From assembly GCA_010279815.1 (NCBI GenBank), contig QEOQ01000092.1:485112-549111 (forward strand): 64,000 nt of DNA. The letters are read 5' to 3'. The notes under the pieces were generated by a model. The model did not search any database. It was not told where the DNA came from and saw only the letters and a list, made by a program, of their open reading frames with translations. Every line of letters starts with the position of its first letter. Position 1 is the first letter of the stretch. The stretch is from Brachionus plicatilis. Its lineage: Eukaryota; Rotifera; Eurotatoria; Ploima; Brachionidae. Shown piece after piece: positions 44,301 through 58,900 of the stretch. A program made the position numbers and the translations under genes.

Positions 44301-47201
44301 AAATATTTCATTGTACAGATTTAATTCAACAGTGGAAAAATTTGTTCCATTTTCCATTTTGAATTTATACAAAAAATCTAATGGAGTATATCCATCTTTT
44401 GAAAAAACATAACTCAAGGCTCCAGCATCTAGCAAAAGCTTTACAACTTCCAAGTGGCCATTTTGAGCAGCCTTTTGTGACACACAAAAAATTTTACGAT
44501 TATGACTATTTGACAATTAGACATAACTTACATCATGCAAAGGAGTAATAGGTCCAATCGAGTCATTTACTTTAGCACCGTTCTTAATTAAAATTTCAAC
44601 AATCTTAGTGTGACCGTAGTTACACGCTTCATGTATAGGAAGCCAGTTTAAATTGTCTCTTTCATTTACCGGATGACCCTTTAGATGATGAAATTATTAT
44701 TTAAATTATTTGTTTAACATTTTTTTACTTCTTCTATGAGTTTTTTTGCCAAATTGTAGTTTCCTTTAATACAAGCAACATGCAGCTGAGTTTCTCCGCG
44801 AATATTTCGCTAAAATAAAACTTAAATTGAAAAAAAATTTAAACTGAAAAAAGTCTACTTTAAGAATTGTTTTTTTTTGATTCAATTGATTTTTTAATCG
44901 TGTCGGATACTTTCTTTCCTCGTCATTGAAATCTGAACATAAATCATCAGCTTACAAAAAAAATAATCAGCATTCATTTTTAAGGCATTCTAAATTATAG
45001 AAAAATGTACAGTCTGACGAAAATGTTAGACTCTCATTTATTGAGTTTTCTTCTTCGTCTTCATTTTCTTGTAGTTCATTTTCATCCATCTTGTTTTTTA
45101 ATGAATTTATTTTTTCGATTGTTTCACTTGTATCATTTGCAAATGCCACTTCAGTTTCGTTCAGCAAATATAAAACTTTAAGCTTAAAAATAAAAAATTT
45201 AAAATTTTTCAAAAAATTCAACCGAAACTAAATTTATACATTAATACTTGAAGGGGTAAATTTTGGCAATTTTCAGCTTTTTCAAATGCTCTCAAGTAAG
45301 TGTCTTTCAATGCGTTGAATTCAAATTGAAGCTTTTCTTTGAGTAGAGCAATGTTTAGTAATGATTTGCATTCCTTGAAAAATATTTTAAGTATTCTTGC
45401 AGTTAAGATATTCTTCACTAATTTACCGATTCATCATTTATAGAATGAGTTTTTAATTCAAGCTCAAAAAATTTAAGTGCGTCTTTGAAATTATCAAGAT
45501 CTTGATAAGTTTGAGCTATAGAAGAATATATTGTTGCGATATCAGAATTGGATTTATTTAATTTTTGGGTTAAATTTAGCTTAAAATTTAAAATTATTAA
45601 TTTTTGTGTCATTTAAAAGGACTTCAATCAAGCAGAGTTATACACAAGTCACAAGTCAAAATTAGGATTTAAAAAAAATTTAAATTTAACACTCAAAAGA
45701 CCAGTGGCATTTTAGCAACTTTTTTAAGTCATTTACCTTCATCATAATCTTTGATTAAAGCATTTTTAAGCCAAAGTTAAAAATTTACATCATAAAAACC
45801 TATTGTGACTTGTTTGACTTGGGCTTTTATACTATTCTTGCTACAAGTTTAAAAAAATCTTTTTATCATTTTTTTACTTGTTTATAATAGCAATTCAGGC
45901 CTAGCTCATATAAACCAATATTACAATATGAGTCGCCTAGCTTTTCGTGTAATTCGTAAATATTTGCCAATTCTAGAGAACTAGGCTCATTTTCCTTGAA
46001 TTCTTGAATATTCGAGTATGACTGATTAATTTTACTTTCAATTTGAATGATGTTTTTAATCTCTTTCAATTTTTTAATTATTTCTGAACTAATTGCACAG
46101 TTTTTTTTTAGTTTATACGCTTTTTTAAGCAGGTATTTTGCTTTTTCAAAATTCTGAACTTTAATATACAACTTAAATAGAATATTAAATTAATTGAATA
46201 GATTTCAAAGTAACAATTTTTTCTTACATCAGCAACATAAGCATAATCTTGAGATTGTTGGACATAGTCTTTAGTTTTATGTGTTATTTCCACGATTCTG
46301 TCGGCTACTCTCAAGCATTCTTCAGTTTTTCCTTTGCGTCTGGCTTGGTCACATTTTATATAAAGACATCTAATTAAATCTTCACAGAAATTATTCTGTC
46401 TAAACAAAATTTTTTTTTTAACAAAATAAAAATTTATTTTACAATTTCATTTACTCGCAAATTTCTATGGCAGCTTTTAAATATTCTGTACAAATTATAA
46501 TGTCTCTTTTTTCATCCATTGCAAAAGCTTTAAAAATCTGAATAAGCATAAGTAATAAAAAATTTAAATCGGCTAATACCACAATTAAGACATGTTCTAG
46601 CCTTCATTAATCCAAATTCTCTTGAATCAACCATTTTTTTCTCTGAAATTTCATCCAAAATATCGTAAGATTTTAAATAATGTGAATATGCATCGTTTAA
46701 ATGATCAATGCGTTTATCTTTATAGTTGCATTCCGCAAGACTCATGTAATAGTTTCCTAGAGTTGTTAAAGCTCTTTGGGTCTCAACAAGATCGTTTATT
46801 TTCAATGTTATTGAATAATATTGATCTAATTCTAATTTAGCTCTTTCGAAATCACTTCCAAGTTTGCATAAAGTTTCGCCAATAAATCGATGGGTAGTGG
46901 CAATATCAAGATTAATTGGCATTTTTTTCCTTAGATCAAGCGCATGTTCAAATTCTTCCAAAGCTTCCTTGTAGTAGCCTTCACAAAAATAGCAGATTTA
47001 GAAAAATTAATTTTTTGTTATATTTATAAACCTTTATGATAATACAGATATCCGATTTGGAAAATGACATCGCCTAGTTCTATATGCTTTTGGGAATCTT
47101 TTAAGAGTTTTGTTTTTCTTTTTATCAAATCTTGAAAAAGAAAGCTTAAATAAAAAAACTTTTTTGATCTTATTACCTTTGATTTCGTCGCATTCGTCCA
47201 T
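41338..47201 (-). CDS. TONSL: Tonsoku-like protein (TONSL)
   Basis: TONSL, with MMS22L, binds new histone H4 through ankyrin repeats and loads RAD51 at stalled forks. The minus-strand gene starts at ATG 47201 (25-base first exon, then 47130-47032, 46978-46580 and on) and ends at 41338. N-terminal TPR array: [100 protein letters not shown]. Acidic segment at 45020-45110 ([17 protein letters not shown]). Three ankyrin repeats at 44820-44400 ([51 protein letters not shown]). Long Ser/Asp/Lys-rich linker 44190-43400, ending NNNFLIPVS as in human (HLFLIPVP). Leucine-rich repeats to the end ([40 protein letters not shown]). About 15 short-intron exons; individual borders were not all fixed. Two introns hold repeats (42323-42633; 45620-45815). 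Confidence 0.92.
42323..42633. mobile_element. 311-base foldback element in a TONSL intron
   Basis: Ends read GGCATTGTGAAATTTCATAC and its inverted copy; the arms (about 42323-42415 and 42550-42633) pair over some 85 bases, including TTTTGTTCTAAGGGTCAAAA. Same ends as the element at 20810. No coding capacity. Confidence 0.8.
45620..45815. repeat. Relic of the CAAGTC MITE family in a TONSL intron
   Basis: GAGTTATACACAAGTCACAA on one side and TGACTTGTTTGACTTGGGC on the other resemble the two ends of the element at 23835. No flanking duplication could be recognised, so this is probably a degenerate copy. Confidence 0.45.
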
Positions 47202-47372
47202 TTAAGCGTCTGCTTTAATCTTTAAAATTGAAAAATTTTAAATGAATAAATGTAAATATTAATATGAAGTTTCAAATCTTAAATATTACTTCTATTTGAA
47301 AAATTATAATTAAATTTAAAATTTTTTTTTCATGTGTTTTATATTTTTACAAAATAAGTTTTGATTTTAAGA
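47202..47372. promoter_or_regulatory. Shared divergent promoter of TONSL and EXOSC5
   Basis: Only 171 bases separate the two start codons, which point away from each other. The stretch is almost pure A/T and has no TATA box in a useful place. EXOSC5 has TTTTGATTTTAAG directly before its ATG, which could be a splice acceptor. Confidence 0.6.
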
Positions 47373-48327
47373 ATGCAATTCGAAAATACTAAATTTGAAG
47401 CTGAATTGGGATGTCTTACTAAACCTGATGGTTCAGCTAAATTTTCAATCAGTATGTATATTTAATAAATAAATTATATTTGTAGTGAATAGAAAAATAT
47501 CAATAGAGTTATTAAATAGTAGCAGAGTTATTAGTTAATAAACACTAAATGGTGCAAATTACTCAATTTTAAATTGTTCTATTATAAATAAAAATTTAAA
47601 ATTTTTGTTTTTTACCAGATGACACAGTTCTAATGTGTGGAGTCTATGGACCTGGTGAAGTGAAATTAATGAAAGAAATAGCTGAACGAGCATATGTTAA
47701 TGTCATATATAAACCAAGGATTGGCGCTAATAGTTTAAATTTTTTTTTTATTAATTACAAAAATTAAATTGATTTTAAGCTAATAGAGAAAAATTAATGG
47801 AATATACATTAAGAAGCATTATAGATGGCATAATATTAACAAATCTTCATCCGAGAACAGCTATAAATATTATTTTGCAAGAAATTCAAAATGACTCTAA
47901 TGTAATTTAAAAAAAATTAAATTTGAAAAAAATAATCTATATTACACTTAGTTTATATCATGTGCCCTCAATTGTGCATGCTTAGCATTATTAGACGCTA
48001 GTATACCTTTAAGATGTACATTTGCCTCAGTGAGCTGCGCTTTAATAGAAAAAGAAAATTGCATTGTGTATTTTCCTGATTCAAAACAGAGTGCAGTAAT
48101 TATTTTAATATAATCTGTTTTAAAAAATAAATAATTAACAATCGTTTTAGGAATCAAAAGTGTCGGCAACGTTTGTTTTTGATTCAATCGAAAAGGATGT
48201 CATATCAGTAAACATCAATGGTGTCTTTGATCAAGATGATTTCAATAATTTACAAAATAACGCCAAGCAATATGCTGTAAACAAGATTTTTCCTTTATAT
48301 TCAAAATTAATAAATGAAAAATATTAA
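47373..48327 (+). CDS. EXOSC5: Exosome complex component RRP46
   Basis: This is one of the six RNase PH-like ring subunits of the RNA exosome; in animals the ring is structural and threads RNA to the catalytic subunits. Five exons: 47373-47451, 47619-47732, 47780-47901, 47952-48095, 48151-48327; 211 residues (human 235). Conserved blocks: ELGCLTKPDGSAKFSI at the start, VLMCGVYGPGEVK, VIYKPRIGAN, REKLMEYTLRSIIDG, NLHPRTAINIILQE, CALNCACLALLDASIPLRC and ATFVFDS. The exon 2 donor is GTTTAA, weak but required by frame. It lacks the N-terminal extension of vertebrates. NUDT21 starts 231 bases downstream on the same strand. Confidence 0.95.
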
Positions 48328-48546
48328 TTATTTTTTATTTTTTCCCCAAAAACCCGATCTCTTTTGGTTGAATTTTTAAAAATATTTTAAAAATAAATTA
48401 CATTACTTTTTAGAGTATTAGACTAAAAACTTTAATTTCATTGCTAACTTAACAATATTTGTCTTAAATAAGTCAGTACCTTATTTTAAATAAAAATGTT
48501 TATTCATTCAAAAAAAGCTGTTTTCTAAAAAATACAAATTTATTAA

Positions 48547-49338
<792 letters not shown>

Positions 49339-50324
49339 ATGTTGAATTATTACACAGTCTGTTTTTGTCTTAATTAAGTTGTTGAATAAAATTTTTTGTT
49401 CTATTAAAAATATTTTTTACAAGTGAAATAAATAATAAATATAACTACCACAAATTTTAATAAATCAACTGATTAATTAAGCTTTATTTGCTTTCTATTA
49501 CTAGTTATATTAAAATTTCTAAAGATTACTAAATAATTTTTGTTTATATATCGTATTTGAGCTTTTTTCTGTAAAAATGTGAATTAAGAAAGCCTCAAAT
49601 TTCTTTTATTTTCCATTTATACTAGTAATTATTTGAAAAAAAAAAATTTCAAAATATAAAAATAATTTTAATTTGCTCAGAAACTCGAACTTTAAACAAG
49701 ATACTTCAAAAAAAAATAAGGCTTTTTGGCTTGAATTAAGTAGTAGAGTCAAAAAAAATATTAGACAAGATATTCACTATCTTTTAAATAATCAAAAAAT
49801 TATCTAAACTCTAATGACACTCACGCTTCTGCATCTTACCGCTTAACTCAAGATATTATTTCACAAAACAATGAGAAAATAAGCAGACTCGAAATTTTTA
49901 TATCAAAAAGAAATATGTGAGGAAGGGAATCATAATCTTTACATTTTGTAATAATAAATCGAAATACAATCAAAAACTTAATGAAACTATTCGGAAGGAA
50001 AACAAAAAAACTATTCAATTTTCGTAGTAAAAATTTAGATAAGCTAAATATTCAATTTTTGGTCAATTTTTTTTCAATAAATCAAATTAATATTTTTTTA
50101 TTTTAAAATTAGCATAAATTTTTGGTAAAATAAAATTTCTCAATTTTTCTTTATTAAAATATTTTTTTATTTATATATTCGATTATCTTAATAAAACATT
50201 AGATAAGGCCAATTTTTCATACATTCACCAATAAAATTGTATTTAACCATGTTTTGATTTGCAATTCATTTACTTTTTATCTCACTCTTGAGGTTTTGTC
50301 TAGTTTTTAATTTAGCTCAATTGA
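49339..50324. other. NUDT21 3' flank, no gene seen
   Basis: A/T-rich DNA without recognisable exon or repeat. Confidence 0.45.
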
Positions 50325-50720
50325 AGACATTGTGAAATTTCATACAAAACTTCCAATACAAAAAAGGTTTTGTGAAGTTTAAGACAAAAGAACAGAACAA
50401 AATTTAAAAAAATTGAATAGCTTTTTTGCTAAAAGTTTAAAATTAATAATGATGTGCAAAATCTATGCAAAATGCACCGCGCTTGAACATATTGAAATCT
50501 AATTTCTGCTAAATTTGCAGAGTTTTGCAGGCCTTGATAGCTGATGCAACTTTGAAAGTTGCACAATGCCGTAATCACGAAACTAATTTTAAACTTAAAG
50601 AAAAAAGTTTTTCAATTTTTTGTTATTTGTTTCTGTTCTTTTTATCATTTCGTATTGAATTTTACAAAGCCTACAAAAATAAAAAAATTTTATAACTTTT
50701 GTTCTAAAAGTCAAAAACTT
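50325..50720 (+). repeat. Transposon-derived repeat, second copy of the TGCAAAATG family
   Basis: Contains TTTTGTGAAGTTTAAGACAA, AAGAACAGAACAAAAT, GATGTGCAAAATCTATGCAA, TAATTTCTGCTAA and GATGCAACTTTGAAAGTTGC, and ends with an inverted GAACAG/TTTTACAAAGCC stretch. The left edge also carries the GACATTGTGAAATTTCATAC end seen at 42323. A (TTA)8 microsatellite follows at 50728. Confidence 0.65.
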
Positions 50721-50889
50721 TTCCTATTATTATTATTATTATTATTAACTTGCCTATTAAGCCCAATTAAATTAAAGAAATCAATAAATAATTTCATGTC
50801 AAAAGTAATTTTTTAAATTTACAAGAAAAAAAATCAAAATACGTATTTTTTCTAATCAATAGTTTTACTGATAATTATATGATATAGTG

Positions 50890-51415
50890 ACATCTTTGTC
50901 GATATCACTGGAAAGTTAATTAACTACACAATGAGCGTTTAAGTTAAGAAGGAGCATAAATACATGTTCCAATGCGTCTAACGAGGGAGATCGGACAGAC
51001 GGGCCCAAGGGTACTAATGTAAACATTACAAATTATTATTCGTTTTAGTAATTTACTATTAGTAATTAATTAATAGAAAGCTTTTTTTAAATTTTATTTT
51101 TGTTCAATTTATTTTGAAAATTTAGATGTTTAATGCTAGAAGCATCGAAGCAAGACATTTGACTCGTTTTATGAAAATCAAATGGATAAAAAAAATTTAT
51201 TATATGGATAAATCTTTTCAAAACTTAAATTTAATTAAGAGAAAATAATAAATTAGCTGCGCGTAGGGCTAACTACCCGATCGCCTTAGTATGCAAGCTA
51301 GTTACATAGAAATCAAGAAATCAGAAAGAAGCTCAAGGGAGTAGTGGTAGCATTCCAATGGCCGAAAATGATCCTATGCTCCACAAGGAGTGAATAACGA
51401 AAAAAAAAGAATAAA
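50890..51415. repeat. Two GC-richer islands, probably retroelement remnants
   Basis: 50930-51020 (CGTCTAACGAGGGAGATCGG) and 51248-51400 (CGCGTAGGGCTAACTACCCG; CCAATGGCCGAAAATGATCC; then poly-A) contrast sharply with their A/T surroundings. The second ends in an A run and looks like a LINE or SINE 3' end. No coding frame was recognised. Confidence 0.4.
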
Positions 51416-51849
51416 TTAACTAAATTAAAAAGCTATCTAGCAAAAAATTGACCTATTTTTGAATCCATTCTACTTCTTTCATGTAAAAAAGGCAAACTGT
51501 AAATTTTGCTTTTTATTTAGTTTGTTCATCTTCTTGCAAGTACCAGGGTTCGAGTTAGTTTTTTGAAGATTTACATACTTTTTATCAATATTTATGACTA
51601 AACCATTGATTTTCTAACTAAATTCATAATTTTTAATTATTATTTATTGTGAAGATAAATAATTTTCAATTGAAAAACATGGTAAAAATAATTAATTTAA
51701 TTGAAAAATCAAAACAAACAAAATTTAACTGGTTTTGGTGCTTCTAAGAGTAAATGGATGATTTTGAGAAAAAAAAATCTTTAAAACAATCTTTATTAAT
51801 GTTGCAAAATTTAACCGTTTTTATTCTGAAAAAAAAAAATTAAAATTCA

Positions 51850-52215
51850 TATCTGTATTTTACATAAATTTAGGTATATTTGATTGAATTTACGTAAAAT
51901 AATGTGAAAATCAAAATGGCCAATAAGTAAAATTCGATTGTTCAGATTTTTTTGTTAATTTGAGAGAATTCTTCATTTTTTTTTTCAAATTTCTCCTTGA
52001 ATTAATAGATATTTGGTAATAATTTTATTATTTTCAGTAATTTATTAATTTATTTAAGGAGCAATTAATAAAAAAACAAAAATTCTCAGCAAATGATTTT
52101 AATTGTTGGCGATTTTGATTTTTACGTAATTTTACGTAGATTCAAATAAACTTACAAAGGTAAATATACGTGAATTTACGTAAAATACACTTATGGTAGT
52201 ACCACTGTAAATTAA
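51850..52215. repeat. TTTACGTAAA-type foldback, degenerate
   Basis: The left arm (GAATTTACGTAAAATAATGT, AATCAAAATGGCCAA) and right arm (about 52095-52200) are inverted copies with several differences over about 90 bases. Ends are unclear. Confidence 0.65.
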
Positions 52216-52994
52216 TTTAAATTCAAGAGAAAAATAATATGAATTTATTAAAAATCAATCAATTTTGACTCGTTGTTTCTTCTGGTGTTAAAAACAAATT
52301 CGATTTTATAATACCGAAATTTAGTCAAGTATTGTTTTTTTCTCAATCGGTATGAAAAATACTAAATAAAAAGTTAATTAGCATACAATTTGAGCAGCGA
52401 TCACATTAGCTGCATTGTGTAATGAAATATTGTTTGAATTGTTCAAATTAATTATTATCATAAATGAGCATTTTTTGTTTTTTCTTTATTTCTAAAAAAT
52501 GTATCTATGAATAAAATACAAAAAAGTAAAAGAAATTTCAACTTATTTTTGCATTTGTCTTTGCACAAAAATCCAATTAGTTGTATGCATATTTTAAAAA
52601 ATTCACACACATACACTCATAAACCCAATCAAATTGCTAATCATCATAAAATACTCATATATTTAAAAATATACACGAACAAAAATCACTGTCTGACTAA
52701 CTAACATCGAAATAGTATACGATCTAAACAAATTCGTATGAAAATTTGATGTTGAATTTTTCGTTTCTTAACGATAAACGATCAAGCAAGCAACCTTAAC
52801 AATTAGAAACTAGCCTTAGTCGACTATCGACCCGATTCTAATTTATTTTTCTTAGATATTCAACTAATACATTTTCTCTTTTTTTTTTTTTTTTTCTCCA
52901 ATATATAAAATAAATAAATAAATCTTTTGATAACTAAAACCTGTGGTCGAAAGTGATCTGATAAAGTTTGCAACTCAATTTTAGATAATCTCAA
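52216..52994. other. BIRC6 upstream region
   Basis: A/T-rich, with a long T run at 52878-52895. It must contain the BIRC6 promoter or an upstream exon: the ATG at 52995 comes 11 bases after a CAATTTTAG acceptor. Confidence 0.4.
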
Positions 52995-55900
52995 ATGTAT
53001 GACGAATTAAAGCTTGACCTAAGCTCACAATCGATTCGTCTGCTTTCGCACAACAGTGTCCTCAATTGTCTATTTATACTAACTGACGACAGTCAACTGC
53101 ATCTATTCGACTGTAACACACGAAGCAAACTAAAGCAAATAAATTTCTCAAATAAAATCGATTTGGACCAGAATTTTTTTCGCTTACTCAACATCCAAGA
53201 CAAATGCATTGTAGTTAGCGACCGAACGATATGCAGTCGTTTTGCGCACGAAGGCCTCTTTCTGCTCGACACAGTTCTACAGCCATCGTTGCTCAATCTT
53301 TCGCAAACAAGTACGCCTGACGTGGTCTATAGGACCCTTGAGCTGGGCCTCAATGATGCCATCAGCTTGCTCGAGAGCCTCAAGCTCATTGAGCCCGGCA
53401 CTGTCCAAGGTCTTGAGGTCCTCATTAAACAAATTCAAATTCAATGCGATTGTTTGTGCAAGCTAAATGACACCAGTTGGCTCACTGTTCAAATTACCGA
53501 AAACTACTTCGGCTTGCTCACCTTGTTATCTCAGTGTTTGGAAGAGATCAAACGAATCAACATTCAATGTGTCTCAATACCGATAATTTCTTTGCTGTTG
53601 GATCGACTGTACAGACTAGACTTGAACTTGATTGAAAAACAACTCAGTGGGGGCACCTCGAGCATGAGCGGGTCTCAGCAGTCGTACAACAATTACGACA
53701 AACGGTACATGTGCAGTGAAGCTACGAGACGAGCTACTTTTAATGAATGGCCTCATATGGACTACAAATGGGTTCTGCCCGATGCTCTTGCTCAAGCTGG
53801 ATTTTATCACCAGCCAACACATCCCGGAGACGATAGAACAATTTGTTTTGTGTGCGATTTGTGTCTTGTCGCATGGGAACAGCACGATCAGCCGTGGTCC
53901 GAACACGAACGTCACTCACCTATTTGTCAATTTGTTCGAGGTGAACTGACCGAAAATGTGCCTTTGAGTCTAACGTCAGCCACCCAAGCAGCTAATCTAG
54001 TTTTCAAGTCAAATGATCCCAAAGATACGGTTGTTTGCACTTCTGAATTGTCTTCGGAGCGCTATTTTGCTCTATCGAACTCAACCGGTCACATCATTGT
54101 CTACGATTCCAAGGACATACTCAAAGTATGAGTGATAGATTTATTTTTTTAATTTTTTATTTACAAAAAAAAAATCATAGCAGGTGCTCAATTTAATATG
54201 AGTGTTGTGTCATTTTTTCCAGTTGAAAAAAATGATTTTTCAAATTTTGTACATTAGTGGGCCAAACTTATAGGTTATTAACAAAAAGATAATAGATCAT
54301 TTTTTTTTGAGAACAAATTTTTTATTTATTACTTTTTTTAAGAAAAATAAAACACTGATTATCTGAGTAGACCAAAAAAAAATAAAAATAAAAATTATTA
54401 TTTAAAGACAAAAAAAAAACTTAATTTATTTTTTTATGTTTTTCAATCGAGATGGTCTTCCGCATTTATTCTTATTACTTTTTCATTGTTTTCCTATTTA
54501 CTCTTTTTTGCTAATGGCTGCTCAGCCATCTCATCTGTTTCAGACTCAGCACAACTAATGATGCCTATTTCCATGATTACTAGAGTTTCAATTGGTTTTA
54601 TTAGGCATTTCTTCAATTACAAACATTTTTTTTTTAAATTACAGAGTGAATTTAGATATAAGGCTACATTGATTTACAGTGGTAATTTGATAACAGTATT
54701 TTACGAAAAATTACATAAAATACCGTAAAATAATCAAATTTTACGACATTTTACGTAAATTAACGTCTGAAAAGTGAAAAAGAGGTATATTACGAAAAAT
54801 TATGTAAATTTTCAGGATTTTGAGATAATTTTGGTAAAATATGGTAAAATTCAAAACGGCCAATTCAAATTTTAAAAAAGTGTCTTTTTTCGAAAATTTA
54901 AGAAAGTTTTTTTTTTTCATAAATTGGTTAAAAAAATAGTTTTTTTTAAATTGTTGTAAATTAAAATTTCTTTAATTTTCCATTTTTGGAAAAAAAAGAC
55001 ATTTTTTCAAAAATTTTGAATTGGCCGTTTTGAATTTTACCAAATTATACCAAACTTATCTCAAAATCCTGAAAATTTACTTAATTTTTCGTTAAATACC
55101 TCTTTTTCACTTTTCGTATTTTACGTTAATTAACGTAAAATGTCGTAAAATTTGTTACATAAAAAAATTGATATTTTTCCAGAGTTATTCATAAGTCACA
55201 AGTCTAAATTCAAATGCGGACTTAACAGATTTTCGCAAAAAATAACTTTACAAAAAATTACCAATAATTTTTTATTTATCATAAACTTTAAGGTTGGACC
55301 CACTGATGTCAATAGAATGAAAAATTCAAAGAATTAATATAAATAGGAAATCATTAAAAAAATACATCAATATTTATAATTCATTATATTAAACATGTTT
55401 AGTTAAAATTCTATTAAAACTTCTGAATTTCATTTAATTCGATATAGAATTTAATTAATCTTTCCTATTATTAATTGGAAAGTTTTGCCAAAAATTTTTG
55501 TAAATGTATTTCTTAATTTATCTGTGTAGAATTAAAGTTCTGTAGATTAAAATAATTCAAAAATAAAGATGAATATAACGTAAAATATAATAAAAAATAA
55601 ATAAGAATCAAATAAAGAAAAATATTAAAATAGCTAAATTTAAATAAATATGAAAAATTTTTGTGAAATTCAGTACAAAAGAACAGAACAAAGTGTAGCA
55701 AAAATTAAATAAATTTTTTTCCAGAAGCTTAAAATTAATTCTGTAAATGCAGAATGCTGCAACATTCAAAGTTACATCAACTGTAAAAGTCTGCTAATGA
55801 TGTGCAACATCTCTGCAAAATGCCCTACGCTCGATTATATTAAAATTTAACTTCTGCTTAACTCTGCAAATTTAGTAGACTTTGACATTTGATGAAACTT

Positions 55901-58900
55901 GTTGCATTTACAGAATTAAGTTTAAACATTTAGAAAAAAAGTTATTCAAAAATAACTTTTTTTATATATAACTTTTTTCAAAGTATATCAAAAACCACAG
56001 TATCAAGCATAAAAATTTTGATTTTTTCAGAAAACTAAACTGAGAGAATAAAGATCATATAAAAATTTACCAAGAGCTGCAAAATTACATACCAACTTAA
56101 GCCAGACAAAAAATCATTGAGATTGATAAAGTCTGGTACATACTTTATTAATATGTCTGAAAATAGTTTATTGTTTGGAACATTTTATTTTTTAAAGTAT
56201 TAGGTGGGCATAACGTGACAATTCTTTAAAAAAAAATTATTTAATTTAGGAAAAAAAGTTGAGACTTAAAAAAAAGAGTTTTAGAGTTGAATTTAACTAC
56301 AACACAAATAAATTAAAAATTTTTTGTTTTTTTTTAAGGAAATGATGCACGTTCAATTGATCAATGAAAGCCAATACAACAAAGAACACAAAATAAAGAT
56401 CCATTCACTCTGCTTCTATTATCGCAATCACAAGCACGTATTGTATGGTTCATTTACGATAAACGACGAAGTGTTCATATTTTCGTTCAATATTTTCGAC
56501 ATTTACCGATCGTATCACTCGAAATCAAATAAAAAGTCGAGCAAAGCACACAAAACAACATCGAACTCGGCGCCGTCCAAAGCGTCCGCCTCTCAAAAGT
56601 CTTCGTGTTCCAAAAGTCTGCAAACAACTCCCATAGTGCCCACAACGACACCGCCTTTATCAACAGCGGCCGCAGCGTCAGCGGCATCATCAGCAGCATC
56701 ATCAGCAGCAGCATCATCAGCAGCAGCAGTAGTGGAAGAAAGCGTAGAGTCAAAAGCTATGGATTCGAGTGAGCTAAAGAACTCGGAAGTGCCCGAATTC
56801 ATAACCCAAGACGTTTCTATCTTTGGCGAAGGTGCTGAATTTCAAAAATACATGAACAATATCATCAAAATAGATTCGGATTTGACAGCGTCAAAGGACA
56901 ATGCGCTGCAACATCAATTGAGCTCTGAAAACTCGACCAAAAACAATTCGGACGACGCGTGCGAGCTCAAAGAAGCCAAAAAAGCCAACCAAGAAGAACT
57001 AAAGTCCAAAGCCGAAAGCAACCAGTCGCAATTGAACACTTTTTTGACAAGCAACAAAAATCCCTATTTCGACAACATGTTCTCGTTGATTTTAAACTCG
57101 GAAAATCAAAAAATGACTCAGAACACAAACAGCTTTGATTTGTTTACTCTTCCAAAGAGCCAACAAGTAAACATGCCCAAACAAATAGGCTCTTTTCAAG
57201 CAGCTCTAAATGTTCAATCGAACCCGAAGGCTGCGCAAAGTTTGAATTTGAGCAATTTTTTAAATGTCAGATTTGAGATTACGCCCAACAATTGCCAGAG
57301 CGCCAGCGACCAAGCGTCAAAAAGTAAGAGCAAATACAAAAAAAGCATCAAGATATTAACAGTGAGCTGTCGGCCGCTAAATGCCCTCTACTCAAACGAG
57401 CCCGACATTCAACTCAAGTCGTACGAGTTTACCGAAAAGTGTCTCAGCTTTAGATTGGCCTCAATTGATCTGAGCTCTGAGCCGCGCACATCATTCGACA
57501 TAAAACTAATCAATCTGTACGAAAAGTATTTGTGCGCTTTGGTCAATTTTAAAATGGTTCAAAGCGAGCACAACTCGTTCAAGCTGTTTAGAATAAAACA
57601 CGAAGAGACCAGCTCTAGCAGCTCGACCATGACAACCAACAACAGTGGTTCGTCCTTGAACAGTGAGTCTAAAGTAAAAGCCGTCGAGGCGACCGAAAAC
57701 ATTCAGATGCCTAGTTGTCTCGCGGCAACGTCCAGTTCGCGCCTAAATTTAACTGAATTTATACTCACATCGCTGCCATCCAACAATCTCAACTGCAAAG
57801 TTGTTTCTATCATGCCCATATCGGTGAGCTCCATTGAGGACGACGATTCCGATCTTAAGTTTGTGGCCATTTTAAACGAGCACGGCTTAATAAGCATCAT
57901 TGATCCAAACAAATGCTGCAAAGTGATCGAGTTCAATTCGCCTGATGATGACAAATTTGTTAACATGATTTATTGCTATGGTAGGCAACCAAACATAAAA
58001 AACAACAACAAAAAGAAAATTAATTAATTTTTTTCTATTCAAAGGCATAGACAAAATATGTGCTGTGAGTGAAAATAATAAAGTGCACATGATTTCAACT
58101 CGAGTGTGTCCGATTGTAAGCCAAAACCTTATTGACGAAATGTCCGATTCATTAAATCTGACAGAATTGTCCACTTTCAAAAAGCTTTTGATCGATGCGC
58201 CTCTAAATTCAAATGTAAGATTAATGTTTTTTTTGACTTTTTGACTTGTTGTAGCTGGGCCTTGGGCATTTGAAAAAAAATTAAACTAAGCAAAATAAAA
58301 ATAGAGTTCGATATTTCCTTAAAGAGGAATTGGAAAAAAATTACTTTGTTTCATCTACTTTTTTGGATGTAAAATTATTCTAATAATTAAAATAAACACA
58401 TTTTTTTTTTATTTAAGGAAATACGCTTATATTCTATTTACTTACAAAAATTTTCTCTTAATTTGGACGCTAATTAATTTTTAATATTAGAAAATTAATG
58501 ATCGTACAATAAAAAAAAGCTAAATAAAGCGTGACAATAATGGAAAAATATTTGTTTAAAATCATTAAATTTTCATTTTCAAGTAAATGTCAACAGAATA
58601 AAATTAATCAGATTCACACATAAGTTGAGGATGGCACTTTATTTTTGGAACATAGATCTATTTTCATTAGACAACCCAACAGTATATAAATTTTTTGGTA
58701 TGAAGTCTGATCTAGCAAATTAAAAATAAACTTATTTTGGGACTTTTAAACAATTATGAAAACAATTACAAAATTAATTGTAATAGAAAGTGATTGGGAT
58801 AGAATTTATCTAAATTATTATTTTAAAAATATTTCCTAAGAAATGAATTAATAACATAATTTTAGATAAGATTTCAATGATAGGCGAATAAAAAAATTGC

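Noticed and set aside
53093..53915. Minus-strand frames of 67-99 codons in the BIRC6 region
   Set aside because: Shadows of BIRC6 exon 1, whose plus-strand frame carries the BIR domain.
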